Of a stretch of DNA of 64,000 nucleotides, positions 25,906 through 35,461 are shown piece after piece. The stretch lies in assembly GCA_964519885.1 (NCBI GenBank), contig CAZFLX010000002.1, positions 1 to 64,000 on the forward strand. Reading direction: 5' to 3'. Origin of the DNA: GCA-002282575 sp964519885. Lineage in GTDB: Bacteria; Pseudomonadota; Gammaproteobacteria; Thiomicrospirales; Thiomicrospiraceae. Position 1 is the first letter of the stretch. Each line of letters starts with the position of its first letter. Below the pieces are notes generated by a model. It saw only the letters and a program-made list of their open reading frames with translations. It searched no databases and had not been told where the DNA came from. The translations under genes and the position numbers were made by a program.

Positions 25906-25923
25906 CGAAAAAAACGCTTTTTT

Positions 25924-26008
25924 GCCGACGTGGTGGAATTGGTAGACACGCTACCTTGAGGTGGTAGTGGCGCAAGCTGTGCTGGTTCGAGTCCAGTCGT
26001 CGGTACCA
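25924..26008 (+). tRNA. tRNA-Leu (GAG)
   Basis: This 85-base class II tRNA has acceptor GCCGACG pairing with CGTCGGT (one G-U), D-loop AATTGGTAGAC, and an anticodon loop CTTGAGG with GAG at 25958-25960. It has a short variable arm (TGGCGCAAGCTGT region), T-arm GGTTCGAGTCC and an encoded CCA. It sits between secG and nuoA. Confidence 0.95.
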
Positions 26009-26060
26009 TAATTTGTTTGAATAAGCGCACAATATTCGGTGTTATTACGGAGGCATAAGA

Positions 26061-26417
26061 ATGCTAGAAAATTACCTGCCTATTCTGGTTTTTATTCTGC
26101 TCGGTATCGGTTTCGGTATCGGTCCTATTGCTGCAGGTTGGCTGCTAGCACCCAATCGTCCAGATAGCGAAAAACTGTCACCCTATGAATGTGGCTTCGA
26201 AGCATTCGAAGATGCGCGTATGAAATTTGACGTGCGCTTTTATCTGGTTGCAATCCTGTTTATTATTTTTGATTTAGAAATTGCATTTTTATTCCCTTGG
26301 GCAGTTGTGCTTGACACAATTGGCTTGGAAGGGTTCATCGCGATGGCTATTTTTCTAGCTATCCTCGTCGTTGGTTTCATTTACGAATGGAAAAAAGGAG
26401 CCTTGGAATGGGAATAG
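26061..26417 (+). CDS. nuoA: NADH-quinone oxidoreductase subunit A
   Basis: NuoA is a small membrane subunit near the quinone channel of complex I. The 118-residue protein has three predicted membrane helices (about 6-28, 60-82, 88-110). The conserved loop after helix 1 reads SEKLSPYECGFEAFEDARMKFDVRFYL, in which the CGFE/Cys segment is the family hallmark. A GGAGG ribosome site precedes the start. It opens the 14-gene nuo operon and overlaps nuoB by 10 bp. Confidence 0.97.
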   Translation: MLENYLPILVFILLGIGFGIGPIAAGWLLAPNRPDSEKLSPYECGFEAFEDARMKFDVRFYLVAILFIIFDLEIAFLFPWAVVLDTIGLEGFIAMAIFLAILVVGFIYEWKKGALEWE

Positions 26418-26884
26418 AAGGCGTTCTTAAAGAAGGTTTTATTACCACTTCTGCAGATAAGCTGATTAACTGGGCGCGTACGGGTTCGTTATGGCCAATG
26501 ACCTTTGGTTTGGCTTGCTGTGCAGTAGAGATGATGCATGCAGGCGCTTCTCGTTATGACCTTGACCGTTTTGGCATCATATTTCGTCCCAGTCCACGCC
26601 AGTCTGATGTGATGATTGTGGCAGGCACCTTGGTTAATAAAATGGCGCCTGCGTTGCGTAAGGTTTACGATCAAATGGCTGAGCCGCGTTGGGTAATTTC
26701 AATGGGTTCTTGTGCAAACGGTGGTGGTTACTATCATTATTCCTACGCTGTCGTTCGTGGATGTGATCGCATTGTGCCGGTTGATGTTTATGTACCTGGT
26801 TGTCCACCTACGGCCGAAGCCTTGTTGTATGGCATTATTCAGTTACAGAACAAGATCAAACGTACCAATACCATTGCACGTTAA
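26408..26884 (+). CDS. nuoB: NADH-quinone oxidoreductase subunit B
   Basis: NuoB carries the N2 [4Fe-4S] cluster that passes electrons to quinone. The start at 26408 (MGIEGVLKEGF) lies 6 bases after AAAAGGAG and within the end of nuoA; the longer frame from 26387 is unlikely. The 158-residue product has the paired cysteines in GLACCAVEMM, then SMGSCANGGGYYH and VPGCPPTAEAL, completing the four ligands. Confidence 0.97.
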   Translation: MGIEGVLKEGFITTSADKLINWARTGSLWPMTFGLACCAVEMMHAGASRYDLDRFGIIFRPSPRQSDVMIVAGTLVNKMAPALRKVYDQMAEPRWVISMGSCANGGGYYHYSYAVVRGCDRIVPVDVYVPGCPPTAEALLYGIIQLQNKIKRTNTIAR

Positions 26885-26905
26885 GAAATGGCTAGGAAAT
26901 ATACT

Positions 26906-27574
26906 ATGCGTTCATTGACAGATTTATTAGCCCAAATTCAATGGGCTTGGCCTGCCGTGTCGGGTGCGGTTTCAGAAGTTGAGGAATTGACTATCGAAGT
27001 CGCTGCAAACGATTGGCATCCGATGGCATTGTACTTAAGAGATCAGCTAGGTTTTGAGCAGTTAATTGATTTATGTGGTGTCGATTACTCGGCGTATGGT
27101 CAAGTAAACTGGGCGACCGATTCAGCCGTTAATGCAGGTTTCAGTCGCGGTGTTTTTGATTTTGAAGTGGCTGCGAAAGCAGAAGATACCACAGAGCAAA
27201 AACGCTTTGCTGTGGTCTCGCACTTATTATCAATTGAGTTCAATCAACGTATACGTGTGAAGGTTTTCTGTGATGACGCTCAATTCCCGATGGTGGATAG
27301 TGTTTGTGATGTTTGGACGGCGGTGAATTGGTTCGAGCGTGAAGCTTTTGATCTTTATGGTATTGCCTTCAAAGGCCATCCAGACTTACGTCGCTTGCTT
27401 ACCGATTATGGATTTGTCGGTCATCCGTTACGTAAAGATTTCCCGTTGGAAGGTCATGTAGAAATGCGTTATGATCCAGCACAAAATCGGGTCATTTACG
27501 AGCCAGTTACTATCGAAAATAGGGTGAATACGCCACGCGTGATTCGTCCAACTGAACGTTTGGGAGCCGAATAA
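26906..27574 (+). CDS. nuoC: NADH-quinone oxidoreductase subunit C
   Basis: NuoC is a hydrophilic connecting subunit of complex I, here a separate gene rather than fused to nuoD as in E. coli. The ATG at 26906 follows AGGAA with good spacing; an ATG at 26888 would add six residues. The 222-residue protein ends with the family signature: WFEREAFDLYGIAFKGHPDL, then RLLTDYGFVGHPLRKDFPLEGH. The segment DWHPMALYLRD near residue 35 is ordinary. Confidence 0.96.
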   Translation: MRSLTDLLAQIQWAWPAVSGAVSEVEELTIEVAANDWHPMALYLRDQLGFEQLIDLCGVDYSAYGQVNWATDSAVNAGFSRGVFDFEVAAKAEDTTEQKRFAVVSHLLSIEFNQRIRVKVFCDDAQFPMVDSVCDVWTAVNWFEREAFDLYGIAFKGHPDLRRLLTDYGFVGHPLRKDFPLEGHVEMRYDPAQNRVIYEPVTIENRVNTPRVIRPTERLGAE

Positions 27575-27575
27575 G

Positions 27576-28829
27576 ATGGCCGAAATTCGTAACTATACAC
27601 TGAACTTTGGACCACAACATCCTTCGGCACATGGCGTGTTGCGCCTAGTACTAGAGTTGGACGGCGAGACTATTGTTCGTGCCGACCCTCATATTGGTCT
27701 GTTGCACCGTGGTACGGAAAAGTTGGCTGAATATAAGCCTTACAATCAATCGATTGGCTATATGGATCGTCTCGATTATGTGTCGATGATGGCTAACGAG
27801 CACGCTTATGTCATGACCATCGAAAAGTTGATGGGTTTGGAAGTGCCTGAGCGCGCGCAGTACATTCGTGTCATGTTTGATGAAGTGACGCGTATCCTCA
27901 ATCACTTGTTGTGGTTGGGCGCTCATGCGCTCGATATTGGTGCGATGACTGTTTTCCTTTATGCTTTCCGTGAGCGTGAAGACTTGATGGATTGTTATGA
28001 GGCGGTATCGGGTGCGCGCATGCATGCAACCTACTACCGTCCAGGCGGAGTCTATCGTGATTTACCTGATAGTATGCCTAAATATGAATACACCCCATTC
28101 CGTTCTAAGAAAGATGTGGATCGTTTAAACGAAACACGTCATGGTTCGATGCTAGATTTCTTACAAGCCTTTACCGAGCGTTTTCCAGCTTACGTAGATG
28201 AATATGAAACCTTATTGACGGATAATCGCATTTGGAAGCAACGAACGGTGGATATTGGCATTGTGTCCCCCGAACGTGCGTTACAGCTAGGTTTTACAGG
28301 TCCGATGTTGCGTGGTTCTGGCATTGCTTGGGATTTGCGCAAAACTCAACCTTACGAAGTTTATGATCGCATGGATTTTGATATTCCAGTCGGTAAAACA
28401 GGCGACTCCTATGACCGTTATTTGGTGCGTGTTGCAGAAATGCGTGAATCGAACAAGATTATTCGTCAGTGTATCGCTTGGTTGCGTGCTAATCCAGGTC
28501 CAGTCATCACCGAAAATCTGAAAGTGGCAGCGCCGCAACGCGAACACATGAAAGACAACATGGAAGCGTTAATTCATCACTTTAAGCTGTTCACTGAAGG
28601 TTATTGTTTACCAGTAGGTGAGGCTTATGCGGCTGTTGAGCATCCGAAAGGTGAGTTGGGTGTGTACATGATTTCTGATGGGGCTAATAAGCCTTATCGC
28701 CTAAAAATTCGTGCACCAGGTTTTGCACATTTGGCTGCGTTAGACGAAATGTCACGCGGGCACATGATTGCGGACGTGGTGACTATTATTGGGACTCAAG
28801 ATATCGTATTCGGGGAGATTGACCGCTAA
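27576..28829 (+). CDS. nuoD: NADH-quinone oxidoreductase subunit D
   Basis: NuoD forms most of the quinone-binding pocket with NuoB. The 417-residue sequence starts AEIRNYTLNFGPQHPSAHGV, where the HPSAHG histidines line the quinone site, and continues with PHIGLLHRGTEKLAE. The C-terminus (RLKIRAPGFAHLAAL, DVVTIIGTQDIVFGEIDR) is complete. It starts 1 bp after nuoC and its stop overlaps the nuoE start (TAATG). Confidence 0.98.
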   Translation: MAEIRNYTLNFGPQHPSAHGVLRLVLELDGETIVRADPHIGLLHRGTEKLAEYKPYNQSIGYMDRLDYVSMMANEHAYVMTIEKLMGLEVPERAQYIRVMFDEVTRILNHLLWLGAHALDIGAMTVFLYAFREREDLMDCYEAVSGARMHATYYRPGGVYRDLPDSMPKYEYTPFRSKKDVDRLNETRHGSMLDFLQAFTERFPAYVDEYETLLTDNRIWKQRTVDIGIVSPERALQLGFTGPMLRGSGIAWDLRKTQPYEVYDRMDFDIPVGKTGDSYDRYLVRVAEMRESNKIIRQCIAWLRANPGPVITENLKVAAPQREHMKDNMEALIHHFKLFTEGYCLPVGEAYAAVEHPKGELGVYMISDGANKPYRLKIRAPGFAHLAALDEMSRGHMIADVVTIIGTQDIVFGEIDR

Positions 28830-29311
28830 TGTCTATTATTCAAGGACAAGTGAAAGCTGATATTGACCATTGGATCGCTCAATATCCAGAAGGACAGCAA
28901 AAGTCGGCGGTAATGCCAGGCTTAACGGTGATTCAGAACGCCAATGGCGGTCATTTAACTGAAGACCTCATGGATGAGTTGGCTGACTATTTAGATATTA
29001 CGCCAATTGAAGTTTACGAAGTAGCCACCTTCTACTCCATGTATGAACATAAGCCTGTTGGTAAGCACAAGATTTGTGTTTGTACCAATATTTCTTGTAT
29101 GTTACGCGGTTCAGATGAGGTGGTTGAGCACTTGAAAAAGCGCTTGGGTGTTGCTGATTTTGGTGAGCTTTCCGCAGACGGTAAGTTTTCGATTAAGGAA
29201 GTTGAGTGTCTGGGTGCTTGTGTTGGCGCTCCGATGTTCCAGATTGGTGACCATTACCATGAACATCTTACCCCTGAAAAAATCGATGCCATTCTGGCGA
29301 GCTTGGAGTAA
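28829..29311 (+). CDS. nuoE: NADH-quinone oxidoreductase subunit E
   Basis: NuoE (24-kDa type) is a thioredoxin-fold subunit with the N1a [2Fe-2S] cluster. The 160 residues contain VATFYSMYEHKPVGKHKICV, then cluster cysteines in CTNISCMLRG and ECLGACVGAPMFQIGD. It starts in the nuoD stop codon and precedes nuoF by 6 bp, reflecting the NADH dehydrogenase module. Confidence 0.96.
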   Translation: MSIIQGQVKADIDHWIAQYPEGQQKSAVMPGLTVIQNANGGHLTEDLMDELADYLDITPIEVYEVATFYSMYEHKPVGKHKICVCTNISCMLRGSDEVVEHLKKRLGVADFGELSADGKFSIKEVECLGACVGAPMFQIGDHYHEHLTPEKIDAILASLE

Positions 29312-29317
29312 CGGACT

Positions 29318-30592
29318 ATGATGAACGAAAATTGTTTCCGCACCTTGCATTTACCAGAGCCTTGGACATTAAAAACCTACGTCGAGAACGGGGGTTATGA
29401 GGTTTGGAAAAAGGTGGTATCTGGTGAAATTCCACCAGAAGAAATCATTGACCAAGTTAAGATTTCCGCTTTGCGTGGCCGTGGCGGTGCGGGTTTCCCG
29501 ACAGGATTGAAGTGGAGTTTCATGAACCGTCGTGCTCCAGGTCCAAAATATCTATTGTGTAATTCGGACGAAGGCGAGCCGGGTACCTGTAAAGATCGTG
29601 ATATTCTTCGTTACAATCCCCATCAACTCATTGAAGGCATGTGTATTGCCGCCTATGTGATTGGTGCAAGTCGTGGTTATAACTACATACGTGGCGAGTT
29701 TGTTGAACCCATCAATCGCTACTTAGGCGCAGTTGATGAGGCGCGTGCTGCAGGTTTCTTGGGTAAGGATATTCTGGGTTCGGGATTTGATTTTGATTTG
29801 TTTGTGCACTCTGGCGCAGGCGCTTACATTTGTGGTGAAGAGACGGCATTAATCGAATCCATTGAAGGCAAGAAAGGTATGCCACGTTTCAAACCTCCAT
29901 TCCCAGCTAGCTTTGGCCTTTATGGTCGTCCCACCACCATCAATAACACAGAAACCTTGGCTTCAATACCGATGATTCTGGCAAAGGGTGGTCAATGGTT
30001 CTTAGAGTTAGGCAAACCAAACAATGGCGGCACCAAACTCTTTTCGGTGTCGGGTCATGTGGAAAAGCCAGGTAATCAAGAAGTGCGTATGGGCACTCCG
30101 TTCAAAACCTTGCTGGAAAATGCAGGCGGTATTTGGAAAGGTCGTCAGCTAAAAGCGGTGATTCCGGGTGGTTCTTCTACACCTGTCTTGCCAGCAGAGA
30201 AAGCGCTGGCGATGGATATGGACTATGACAGCATCTCTAAAGCGGGCTCTTATTTAGGCGCTGGTTCAGTCATCATTATGGATGAAACCACTGATATGGT
30301 TAAAGTATTAGAACGTTTGAGTTACTTCTATTATGAGGAGTCTTGCGGTCAGTGTACCCCCTGTCGTGAAGGAACGGGCTGGATGCATCGTGTCGTTAAG
30401 CGTATCGCTTCGGGTAAGGGTCGCCCTGAAGATTTAACGCTGTTGCGTGATGTCGGTGGACGCATCACAGGTAAAGTAATTTGTGGTTTGGGTGATGCGG
30501 CGGCTATTCCGGTCACCAGCTTTTTGAAACACTTTGGTCATGAGTTCGAACATTATGTTGAGCATGGCTGTAGTATTTATGATCGCATGTAA
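29318..30592 (+). CDS. nuoF: NADH-quinone oxidoreductase subunit F
   Basis: NuoF (51-kDa type) binds FMN, NADH and the N3 [4Fe-4S] cluster. The 424-residue sequence shows the NADH site GRGGAGFPTGLKW, the FMN site NSDEGEPGTCKDRD with GAYICGEETAL, and the cluster motif SCGQCTPCREGTGW plus a later cysteine (GKVICGLGDAA). Two adjacent ATG codons open the gene; the first is taken. Confidence 0.97.
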   Translation: MMNENCFRTLHLPEPWTLKTYVENGGYEVWKKVVSGEIPPEEIIDQVKISALRGRGGAGFPTGLKWSFMNRRAPGPKYLLCNSDEGEPGTCKDRDILRYNPHQLIEGMCIAAYVIGASRGYNYIRGEFVEPINRYLGAVDEARAAGFLGKDILGSGFDFDLFVHSGAGAYICGEETALIESIEGKKGMPRFKPPFPASFGLYGRPTTINNTETLASIPMILAKGGQWFLELGKPNNGGTKLFSVSGHVEKPGNQEVRMGTPFKTLLENAGGIWKGRQLKAVIPGGSSTPVLPAEKALAMDMDYDSISKAGSYLGAGSVIIMDETTDMVKVLERLSYFYYEESCGQCTPCREGTGWMHRVVKRIASGKGRPEDLTLLRDVGGRITGKVICGLGDAAAIPVTSFLKHFGHEFEHYVEHGCSIYDRM

Positions 30593-30631
30593 CCTGTCCG
30601 TGATTAGACATGCACAAGTGATGGTATACAC

Positions 30632-32917
30632 ATGGTAAAGATTGAAATTAATGGTCAAATCATTCAAGCTCGTGAAGGGTTGATGTTGATTGATGTGGCA
30701 GATGATGCAGGGATTAATATTCCACGTTTCTGTTATCACAAAAAGTTATCAGTGGCGGCAAACTGTCGTATGTGCTTGGTTGAAGTAGCAGGAGCGCCTA
30801 AAACCCTGCCAGCCTGTGCAACGCCCGTGACTGATGGCATGAAAGTGATGACTAAATCACCAAAGGCTTTGGCAGCACAAAAAGCGGTCATGGAGTTTTT
30901 ACTCATCAATCATCCGTTGGACTGTCCAATTTGTGACCAAGGTGGTGAGTGTGAATTGCAAGATGTGTCTATGCTCTATGGTCAGGATATTAGCCGTTTC
31001 AATGAAGGTAAGCGCATCCTAGGCGATAAAGACATTGGACCATTAGTGCAGACCGATATGACGCGTTGTATTCACTGTACGCGTTGTGTGCGTTTTGGTA
31101 AAGAAGTTGCTGGTATCATGGAGTTAGGCGCGACAGGTCGCGGAGAGCACATGGAAATCGGTACTTATGTCGCTAAAGCCATGGTTTCTGAGTTATCGGG
31201 TAATGTAATTGATTTATGTCCTGTTGGTGCTTTGACATCTAAACCTTATCGTTACACAGCACGTGCTTGGGAATTACAAGCAACGCCATCGATAGCTATT
31301 CATGATGGACTGGGTTCACATACCTATATTCACCATAAACAAGGTCAAATTAAGCGCGTTGTTCCGCGAGAAAATGAAGCCATTAACGAAACTTGGTTAT
31401 CAGACCGAGATCGTTTCTCTTACACCAGTTTAAGTAATAGTCGTTTGACCCAGCCGATGCGCAAAGTTGACGGCGAATGGAAAGTGGTCGATTGGGAAAC
31501 CGCATTGACGGAAGTGGCTGCCTTATTGTCTGGTCAATTAGCACATAATGCGAACAGTGTTGGCGCATTAATTAGCCCAACAGCGAGTGCTGAAGAATTA
31601 TATTTATTGCAAAAATTACTTTCCAGCAAAGGTTGTCATAATATTGACCATCGTTTACATCAGCAAGACTTTAGTGCTGATGCTGCAGGGGTTATGCCTT
31701 ACTTAGCCATGCCCATTGACCAGGTTGAAAAAGTGAAAGCGGCTTTATTGGTGGGTTCTAATTTACGTCATGAGCAACCGCTACTTAATCAGCGTTTGCG
31801 TAAAGCAGCGCAAATGCGCGCTAAAGTCATGGCAATTAATCCTGTCGATTTTGATATGAGTTATCGTTTGTCGGTCAAAGCGGTTGTTGCTATGCCCGAA
31901 ATGGTCAGCACCTTGGCGAGTGTGGCGAAAGCACTGAGCGTCAATCACACTTTATCAGCTCAAGAATCAGCCTTGGTTGAAGGTGTCGTGGTGAGTGATG
32001 TGGCGCAAAAAATGGCCGATCAACTCTCAGTTGATGGCGACAAACTGGTTATTTTAGGCCAATTGGCACAAAGTCACGCTTCGTTTGCACGTTTGATGCA
32101 ATTAGCCAGTTTGGTGTCTCGTTTGTCGGGTGCTCAGTTGTCTTGGTTGCCAGAGTCTGGTAATAGCCTGGGTGCTGCTTTAGTCGGCGCACAGTCTAAA
32201 CAGTCAGGTATGAATACAGCTGACATGCTGCGTAAGGGCATGGATAATTGGTTGTTGTGGAATGTTGATCCAGCACAAGACTGTTTGTTGCCTGAAGCAA
32301 CCAAATTATCAGGTCGGGTGATTGCTGTTTCTGCGTTTGATACGCCTGGTTTACGTGCTGTATCGGATTGGTTATTACCGATTGCAGCTTTTGGTGAAGC
32401 GGCTGGCTCTTATGTTAATGCTAACGCCAATTGGCAGTTTGCTCCGGTTGCCTTAAATGCACCTGGCGAAGCAAAACCAGGTTGGAAAGTGTTACGTGTG
32501 ATGGCGAATATGATGAATGTTAGTGGCTTTGATTTTGTGTCCTTGGATCAAGTGACAGAAGCGGCTAAGACATCCTCTATATCTGCGACCTGCATCGATC
32601 ATGATGCCTTGATGAATCTGATCACGACAGAGCGTCAGTCATCTGACTTTGCTCGCGTTGCTGAATTGCCTATGTATGCTAATGACATTTATGTACGTCA
32701 TGCTCAGCCTTTGCAAGCGCATCAACATGCGGGGCAGGCGGTGTTGCGTATGAATCCGCAACAGGTGGTTAAGTCGGCTGTACAAGTCAAAGATGTGCAT
32801 GGCAATCAGCTTGAGCTTGAGGTGATCGCTGATGCGCGTGTGGCTGCGGGTAATATTGTGGCACCCATGAGTTTGTTGGCTAATCTGCCAGCGGACTTTT
32901 TGAGTTTGGCAGCTTAG
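30632..32917 (+). CDS. nuoG: NADH-quinone oxidoreductase subunit G
   Basis: NuoG (75-kDa type) carries several Fe-S clusters in the peripheral arm. The 761-residue protein begins with a [2Fe-2S] ferredoxin domain (RFCYHKK, NCRMCLVEV, LPACATPV), then the N5 motif HPLDCPICDQGGECELQD with its His ligand, and the N4 motif CIHCTRCVRFGKE with DLCPVGAL. The rest (about 220-761) is a degenerate molybdopterin-oxidoreductase fold without cofactor function. The C-terminus is divergent, as is usual in this subunit. A 39-bp gap separates it from nuoF. Confidence 0.96.
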   Translation: MVKIEINGQIIQAREGLMLIDVADDAGINIPRFCYHKKLSVAANCRMCLVEVAGAPKTLPACATPVTDGMKVMTKSPKALAAQKAVMEFLLINHPLDCPICDQGGECELQDVSMLYGQDISRFNEGKRILGDKDIGPLVQTDMTRCIHCTRCVRFGKEVAGIMELGATGRGEHMEIGTYVAKAMVSELSGNVIDLCPVGALTSKPYRYTARAWELQATPSIAIHDGLGSHTYIHHKQGQIKRVVPRENEAINETWLSDRDRFSYTSLSNSRLTQPMRKVDGEWKVVDWETALTEVAALLSGQLAHNANSVGALISPTASAEELYLLQKLLSSKGCHNIDHRLHQQDFSADAAGVMPYLAMPIDQVEKVKAALLVGSNLRHEQPLLNQRLRKAAQMRAKVMAINPVDFDMSYRLSVKAVVAMPEMVSTLASVAKALSVNHTLSAQESALVEGVVVSDVAQKMADQLSVDGDKLVILGQLAQSHASFARLMQLASLVSRLSGAQLSWLPESGNSLGAALVGAQSKQSGMNTADMLRKGMDNWLLWNVDPAQDCLLPEATKLSGRVIAVSAFDTPGLRAVSDWLLPIAAFGEAAGSYVNANANWQFAPVALNAPGEAKPGWKVLRVMANMMNVSGFDFVSLDQVTEAAKTSSISATCIDHDALMNLITTERQSSDFARVAELPMYANDIYVRHAQPLQAHQHAGQAVLRMNPQQVVKSAVQVKDVHGNQLELEVIADARVAAGNIVAPMSLLANLPADFLSLAA

Positions 32918-32927
32918 GAGTTCATGA

Positions 32928-34004
32928 ATGTTTGAAAGTTTACAGCTGTTGTTGGCTCAATGGGTTCCTGATGGTCTCGCGACGGTTCTGGTCATTTTGG
33001 TACAGGCTGCAATGGTCATCGTGCCGTTATTGCTTGCGGTTGCCTACTTGACTTATGCCGAGCGTAAAGTCATTGGTTATATGCAGATCCGTTTAGGACC
33101 AAATCGTGTTGGTCCGGGTGGTTGGTTACAGCCGATTGCCGATGCGCTTAAATTGTTGATGAAAGAAGTAATTATTCCTTCTAAGTCTAACGTCTACCTT
33201 TTTGTTATTGCACCAGTTTTGGCGATTGCGCCTGCCATTGCGGTGTGGGCAGTCGTACCTTTTGCTGATGGTGTTGTCGTTGCAGATATCAATGCTGGTT
33301 TGCTCTACATTCTAGCGATTTCATCGATTGGCGTTTATGGTGTCGTGGTCGCAGGTTGGGCATCTAATTCTAAATATGCTTTTTTAGGTGCGTTACGTTC
33401 TTCTGCGCAAAAAGTGTCTTATGAAATTGCCATGGGCTTTGCCTTGGTAACGGTCATTATGACTGCAGGCAGCATGAATTTGACAGAAATCGTCAATGGT
33501 CAGCAGGGTGGCATCTTGTCATGGTATTGGATTCCCTTGTTACCCATGTTTGTGGTTTACTTTATTGCTGGTGTTGCAGAAACAAACCGTGCGCCATTCG
33601 ACGTTGCTGAAGGCGAATCTGAAATTGTTGCCGGTTTCCACGTTGACTATTCAGGTATGACCTTTGCCGTCTTCTTCTTGGCTGAATATGCCATGATGAT
33701 TTTGATTTCATTCCTTACTGCCATTATGTTCATGGGTGGTTGGCTATCACCATTTGAAGGTATTCCAGGTTTAGAAACGCTTTTTAGTTTTGTGCCGGCA
33801 TTTGTTTGGATTGCGTTGAAAGTTTCTTTCCTTTTGTTTGTATTCTTATGGTTCCGTGCGACATTCCCACGTTACCGTTACGATCAAATTATGCGTTTGG
33901 GCTGGAAGATTTTCATTCCGTTAACCATTTTGTGGGTGTTTGTGGTAGGTGTAATGGCTTACTTTAAGGTCGCTCCTTGGTTTGTTCATGGAGGTGTTGC
34001 ATGA
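32928..34004 (+). CDS. nuoH: NADH-quinone oxidoreductase subunit H
   Basis: NuoH is the membrane subunit that joins the peripheral arm and lines the quinone tunnel. The 358 residues have about eight membrane helices, the conserved loops YAERKVIGYMQIRLGPNRVG and ETNRAPFDVAEGESEIVAGF, and RATFPRYRYDQIMRLGWK near the C-terminus. Its stop overlaps the nuoI start (ATGA). Confidence 0.98.
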   Translation: MFESLQLLLAQWVPDGLATVLVILVQAAMVIVPLLLAVAYLTYAERKVIGYMQIRLGPNRVGPGGWLQPIADALKLLMKEVIIPSKSNVYLFVIAPVLAIAPAIAVWAVVPFADGVVVADINAGLLYILAISSIGVYGVVVAGWASNSKYAFLGALRSSAQKVSYEIAMGFALVTVIMTAGSMNLTEIVNGQQGGILSWYWIPLLPMFVVYFIAGVAETNRAPFDVAEGESEIVAGFHVDYSGMTFAVFFLAEYAMMILISFLTAIMFMGGWLSPFEGIPGLETLFSFVPAFVWIALKVSFLLFVFLWFRATFPRYRYDQIMRLGWKIFIPLTILWVFVVGVMAYFKVAPWFVHGGVA

Positions 34005-34492
34005 TTGCTGCATTAAAGCGTCAGCTAAAAACCTGGACCTTGTGGGAGTTATTCCAAGGTTTAGCTATCACGGGTAAATATTTGTTTAAAAGCAAGATTA
34101 CCGTTTTGTATCCTGAAGAAAAAACGCCTATGTCACCGCGTTTTCGTGGTAAACATGCACTGCGTCGTTATGCAAACGGTGAAGAGCGGTGTATTGCATG
34201 TAAATTGTGTGAAGCTGTTTGTCCTGCTAATGCGATTACCATTGAATCAGAGGCGCGTGAAGATGGTTCTCGTCGCACCACGGTTTATGATATTGATCTG
34301 TTCAAATGTATTTACTGTGGATTTTGTGAAGAAGCCTGTCCCGTTGACGCGATTGTTGAAACGCGCGTATACGAATATGCCTTCGAACCAGGCGAAATTC
34401 ATGTTATGAATAAAGACATGTTGTTAGCACACGGTGACAAGATGGAAACGCAAATTGCGGCTGATCGTGCTGCAGATGCTAAGTACCGATAA
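34001..34492 (+). CDS. nuoI: NADH-quinone oxidoreductase subunit I
   Basis: NuoI carries clusters N6a and N6b (two [4Fe-4S]). The start at 34001 overlaps the nuoH stop; the longer frame from 33977 is a read-back into nuoH. The 163-residue protein has two ferredoxin motifs: CIACKLCEAVCP with downstream spacing, and CIYCGFCEEACPVDAI. FRGKHALRRY precedes the first motif as usual. Confidence 0.97.
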   Translation: MIAALKRQLKTWTLWELFQGLAITGKYLFKSKITVLYPEEKTPMSPRFRGKHALRRYANGEERCIACKLCEAVCPANAITIESEAREDGSRRTTVYDIDLFKCIYCGFCEEACPVDAIVETRVYEYAFEPGEIHVMNKDMLLAHGDKMETQIAADRAADAKYR

Positions 34493-34506
34493 GTGGGAAT
34501 GACATC

Positions 34507-35142
34507 ATGGGTGTAGAAAAGTTTTTATTTTATGTGTTTGCACTGACGGCAGTGTTGGCGTCTTTGGGTGTTATAGGGTCACGTAATCCAGTTCGTGCCG
34601 CGCTGTTCTTAGTATTAGCATTTGTGGCGACAGCTGGGGTGTGGTTGTTGTTACAAGCAGAGTTTTTAGGCATTGTGTTGATTTTGGTTTATGTCGGCGC
34701 AGTCATGGTACTCTTTTTGTTTGTTATTATGATGTTAGACATTAATTTAACGCCATTAAAAGAAGGTTTTGCACGATATTTACCCATTGGTATTGTAGTT
34801 GCACTGGTAGTGTTAGCTGAGATGGCGATGGTGTTGAATCCGACTTTTTTTGGTTTAGAAAACTTCCCTTCACCTGTTGCACTGGCTGCTACGGATAGCA
34901 ATACTAAAATGTTGGGTCAGTTGCTCTTTACTGAGTATTTGTTTGCCTTTGAATTGGCAGCCGTACTTTTGTTATTGTCGATCGTTGCTGCGATTGTGTT
35001 GACCTTACGTCGCCGTCATCAAAGCGAAGCACTGTATCAAGACGTGGGTGCGCAGATTCGTGTTCAAGCGAGTGATCGTTTAACCATGGTCAAAATGGCA
35101 CCAACAACTAAATCCAACGCCCCTGAACAAGGAGCTGAGTAA
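34507..35142 (+). CDS. nuoJ: NADH-quinone oxidoreductase subunit J
   Basis: NuoJ is a hydrophobic subunit with five predicted membrane helices in its first 170 residues. The conserved region LQAEFLGIVLILVYVGAVMV, then LFLFVIMMLD, is present. At 211 residues it has the usual polar C-terminal tail. Its stop overlaps nuoK (TAATG). Confidence 0.96.
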   Translation: MGVEKFLFYVFALTAVLASLGVIGSRNPVRAALFLVLAFVATAGVWLLLQAEFLGIVLILVYVGAVMVLFLFVIMMLDINLTPLKEGFARYLPIGIVVALVVLAEMAMVLNPTFFGLENFPSPVALAATDSNTKMLGQLLFTEYLFAFELAAVLLLLSIVAAIVLTLRRRHQSEALYQDVGAQIRVQASDRLTMVKMAPTTKSNAPEQGAE

Positions 35143-35456
35143 TGAACGAAATGATTCAATTGTCAGACGTGCTGCTATTCGGTGCAGTGCTGTTTGTATT
35201 AAGTTTGGCAGGTATCTTCCTGAATCGTAAAAACTTAATCATCATCTTAATGAGTATCGAGTTGATGTTGTTGGCGGTTAATACCAATTTGGTCGCTTTC
35301 TCCAGCTTCCAAGGCAATATGCACGGTCAAGTATTTGTATTTTTTATTTTGACGGTTGCTGCGGCTGAAGCGGCAATCGGTTTGGCATTGTTGGTGTTGT
35401 TATTCCGTAATAAGCACAGTATTAATGTTGATGATTTAAGTGAAATGAAGGGATAA
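35142..35456 (+). CDS. nuoK: NADH-quinone oxidoreductase subunit K
   Basis: NuoK is related to MrpC antiporter subunits and has two conserved buried glutamates. The 104-residue sequence has three helices: LLFGAVLFVLSLAGIFLNRK, then IILMSIELMLLAVNTNLVAF (Glu in helix 2), and VAAAEAAIGLALLVLLFR (Glu in helix 3). Starting at the second in-frame ATG (35151) would give the common 101-residue form. Confidence 0.96.
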   Translation: MNEMIQLSDVLLFGAVLFVLSLAGIFLNRKNLIIILMSIELMLLAVNTNLVAFSSFQGNMHGQVFVFFILTVAAAEAAIGLALLVLLFRNKHSINVDDLSEMKG

Positions 35457-35461
35457 AACGG

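Noticed and set aside
25906..25923. Possible terminator after secG (A-run then T-run)
   Set aside because: The stem would be almost entirely A-T pairs with no GC core, so it was not called.
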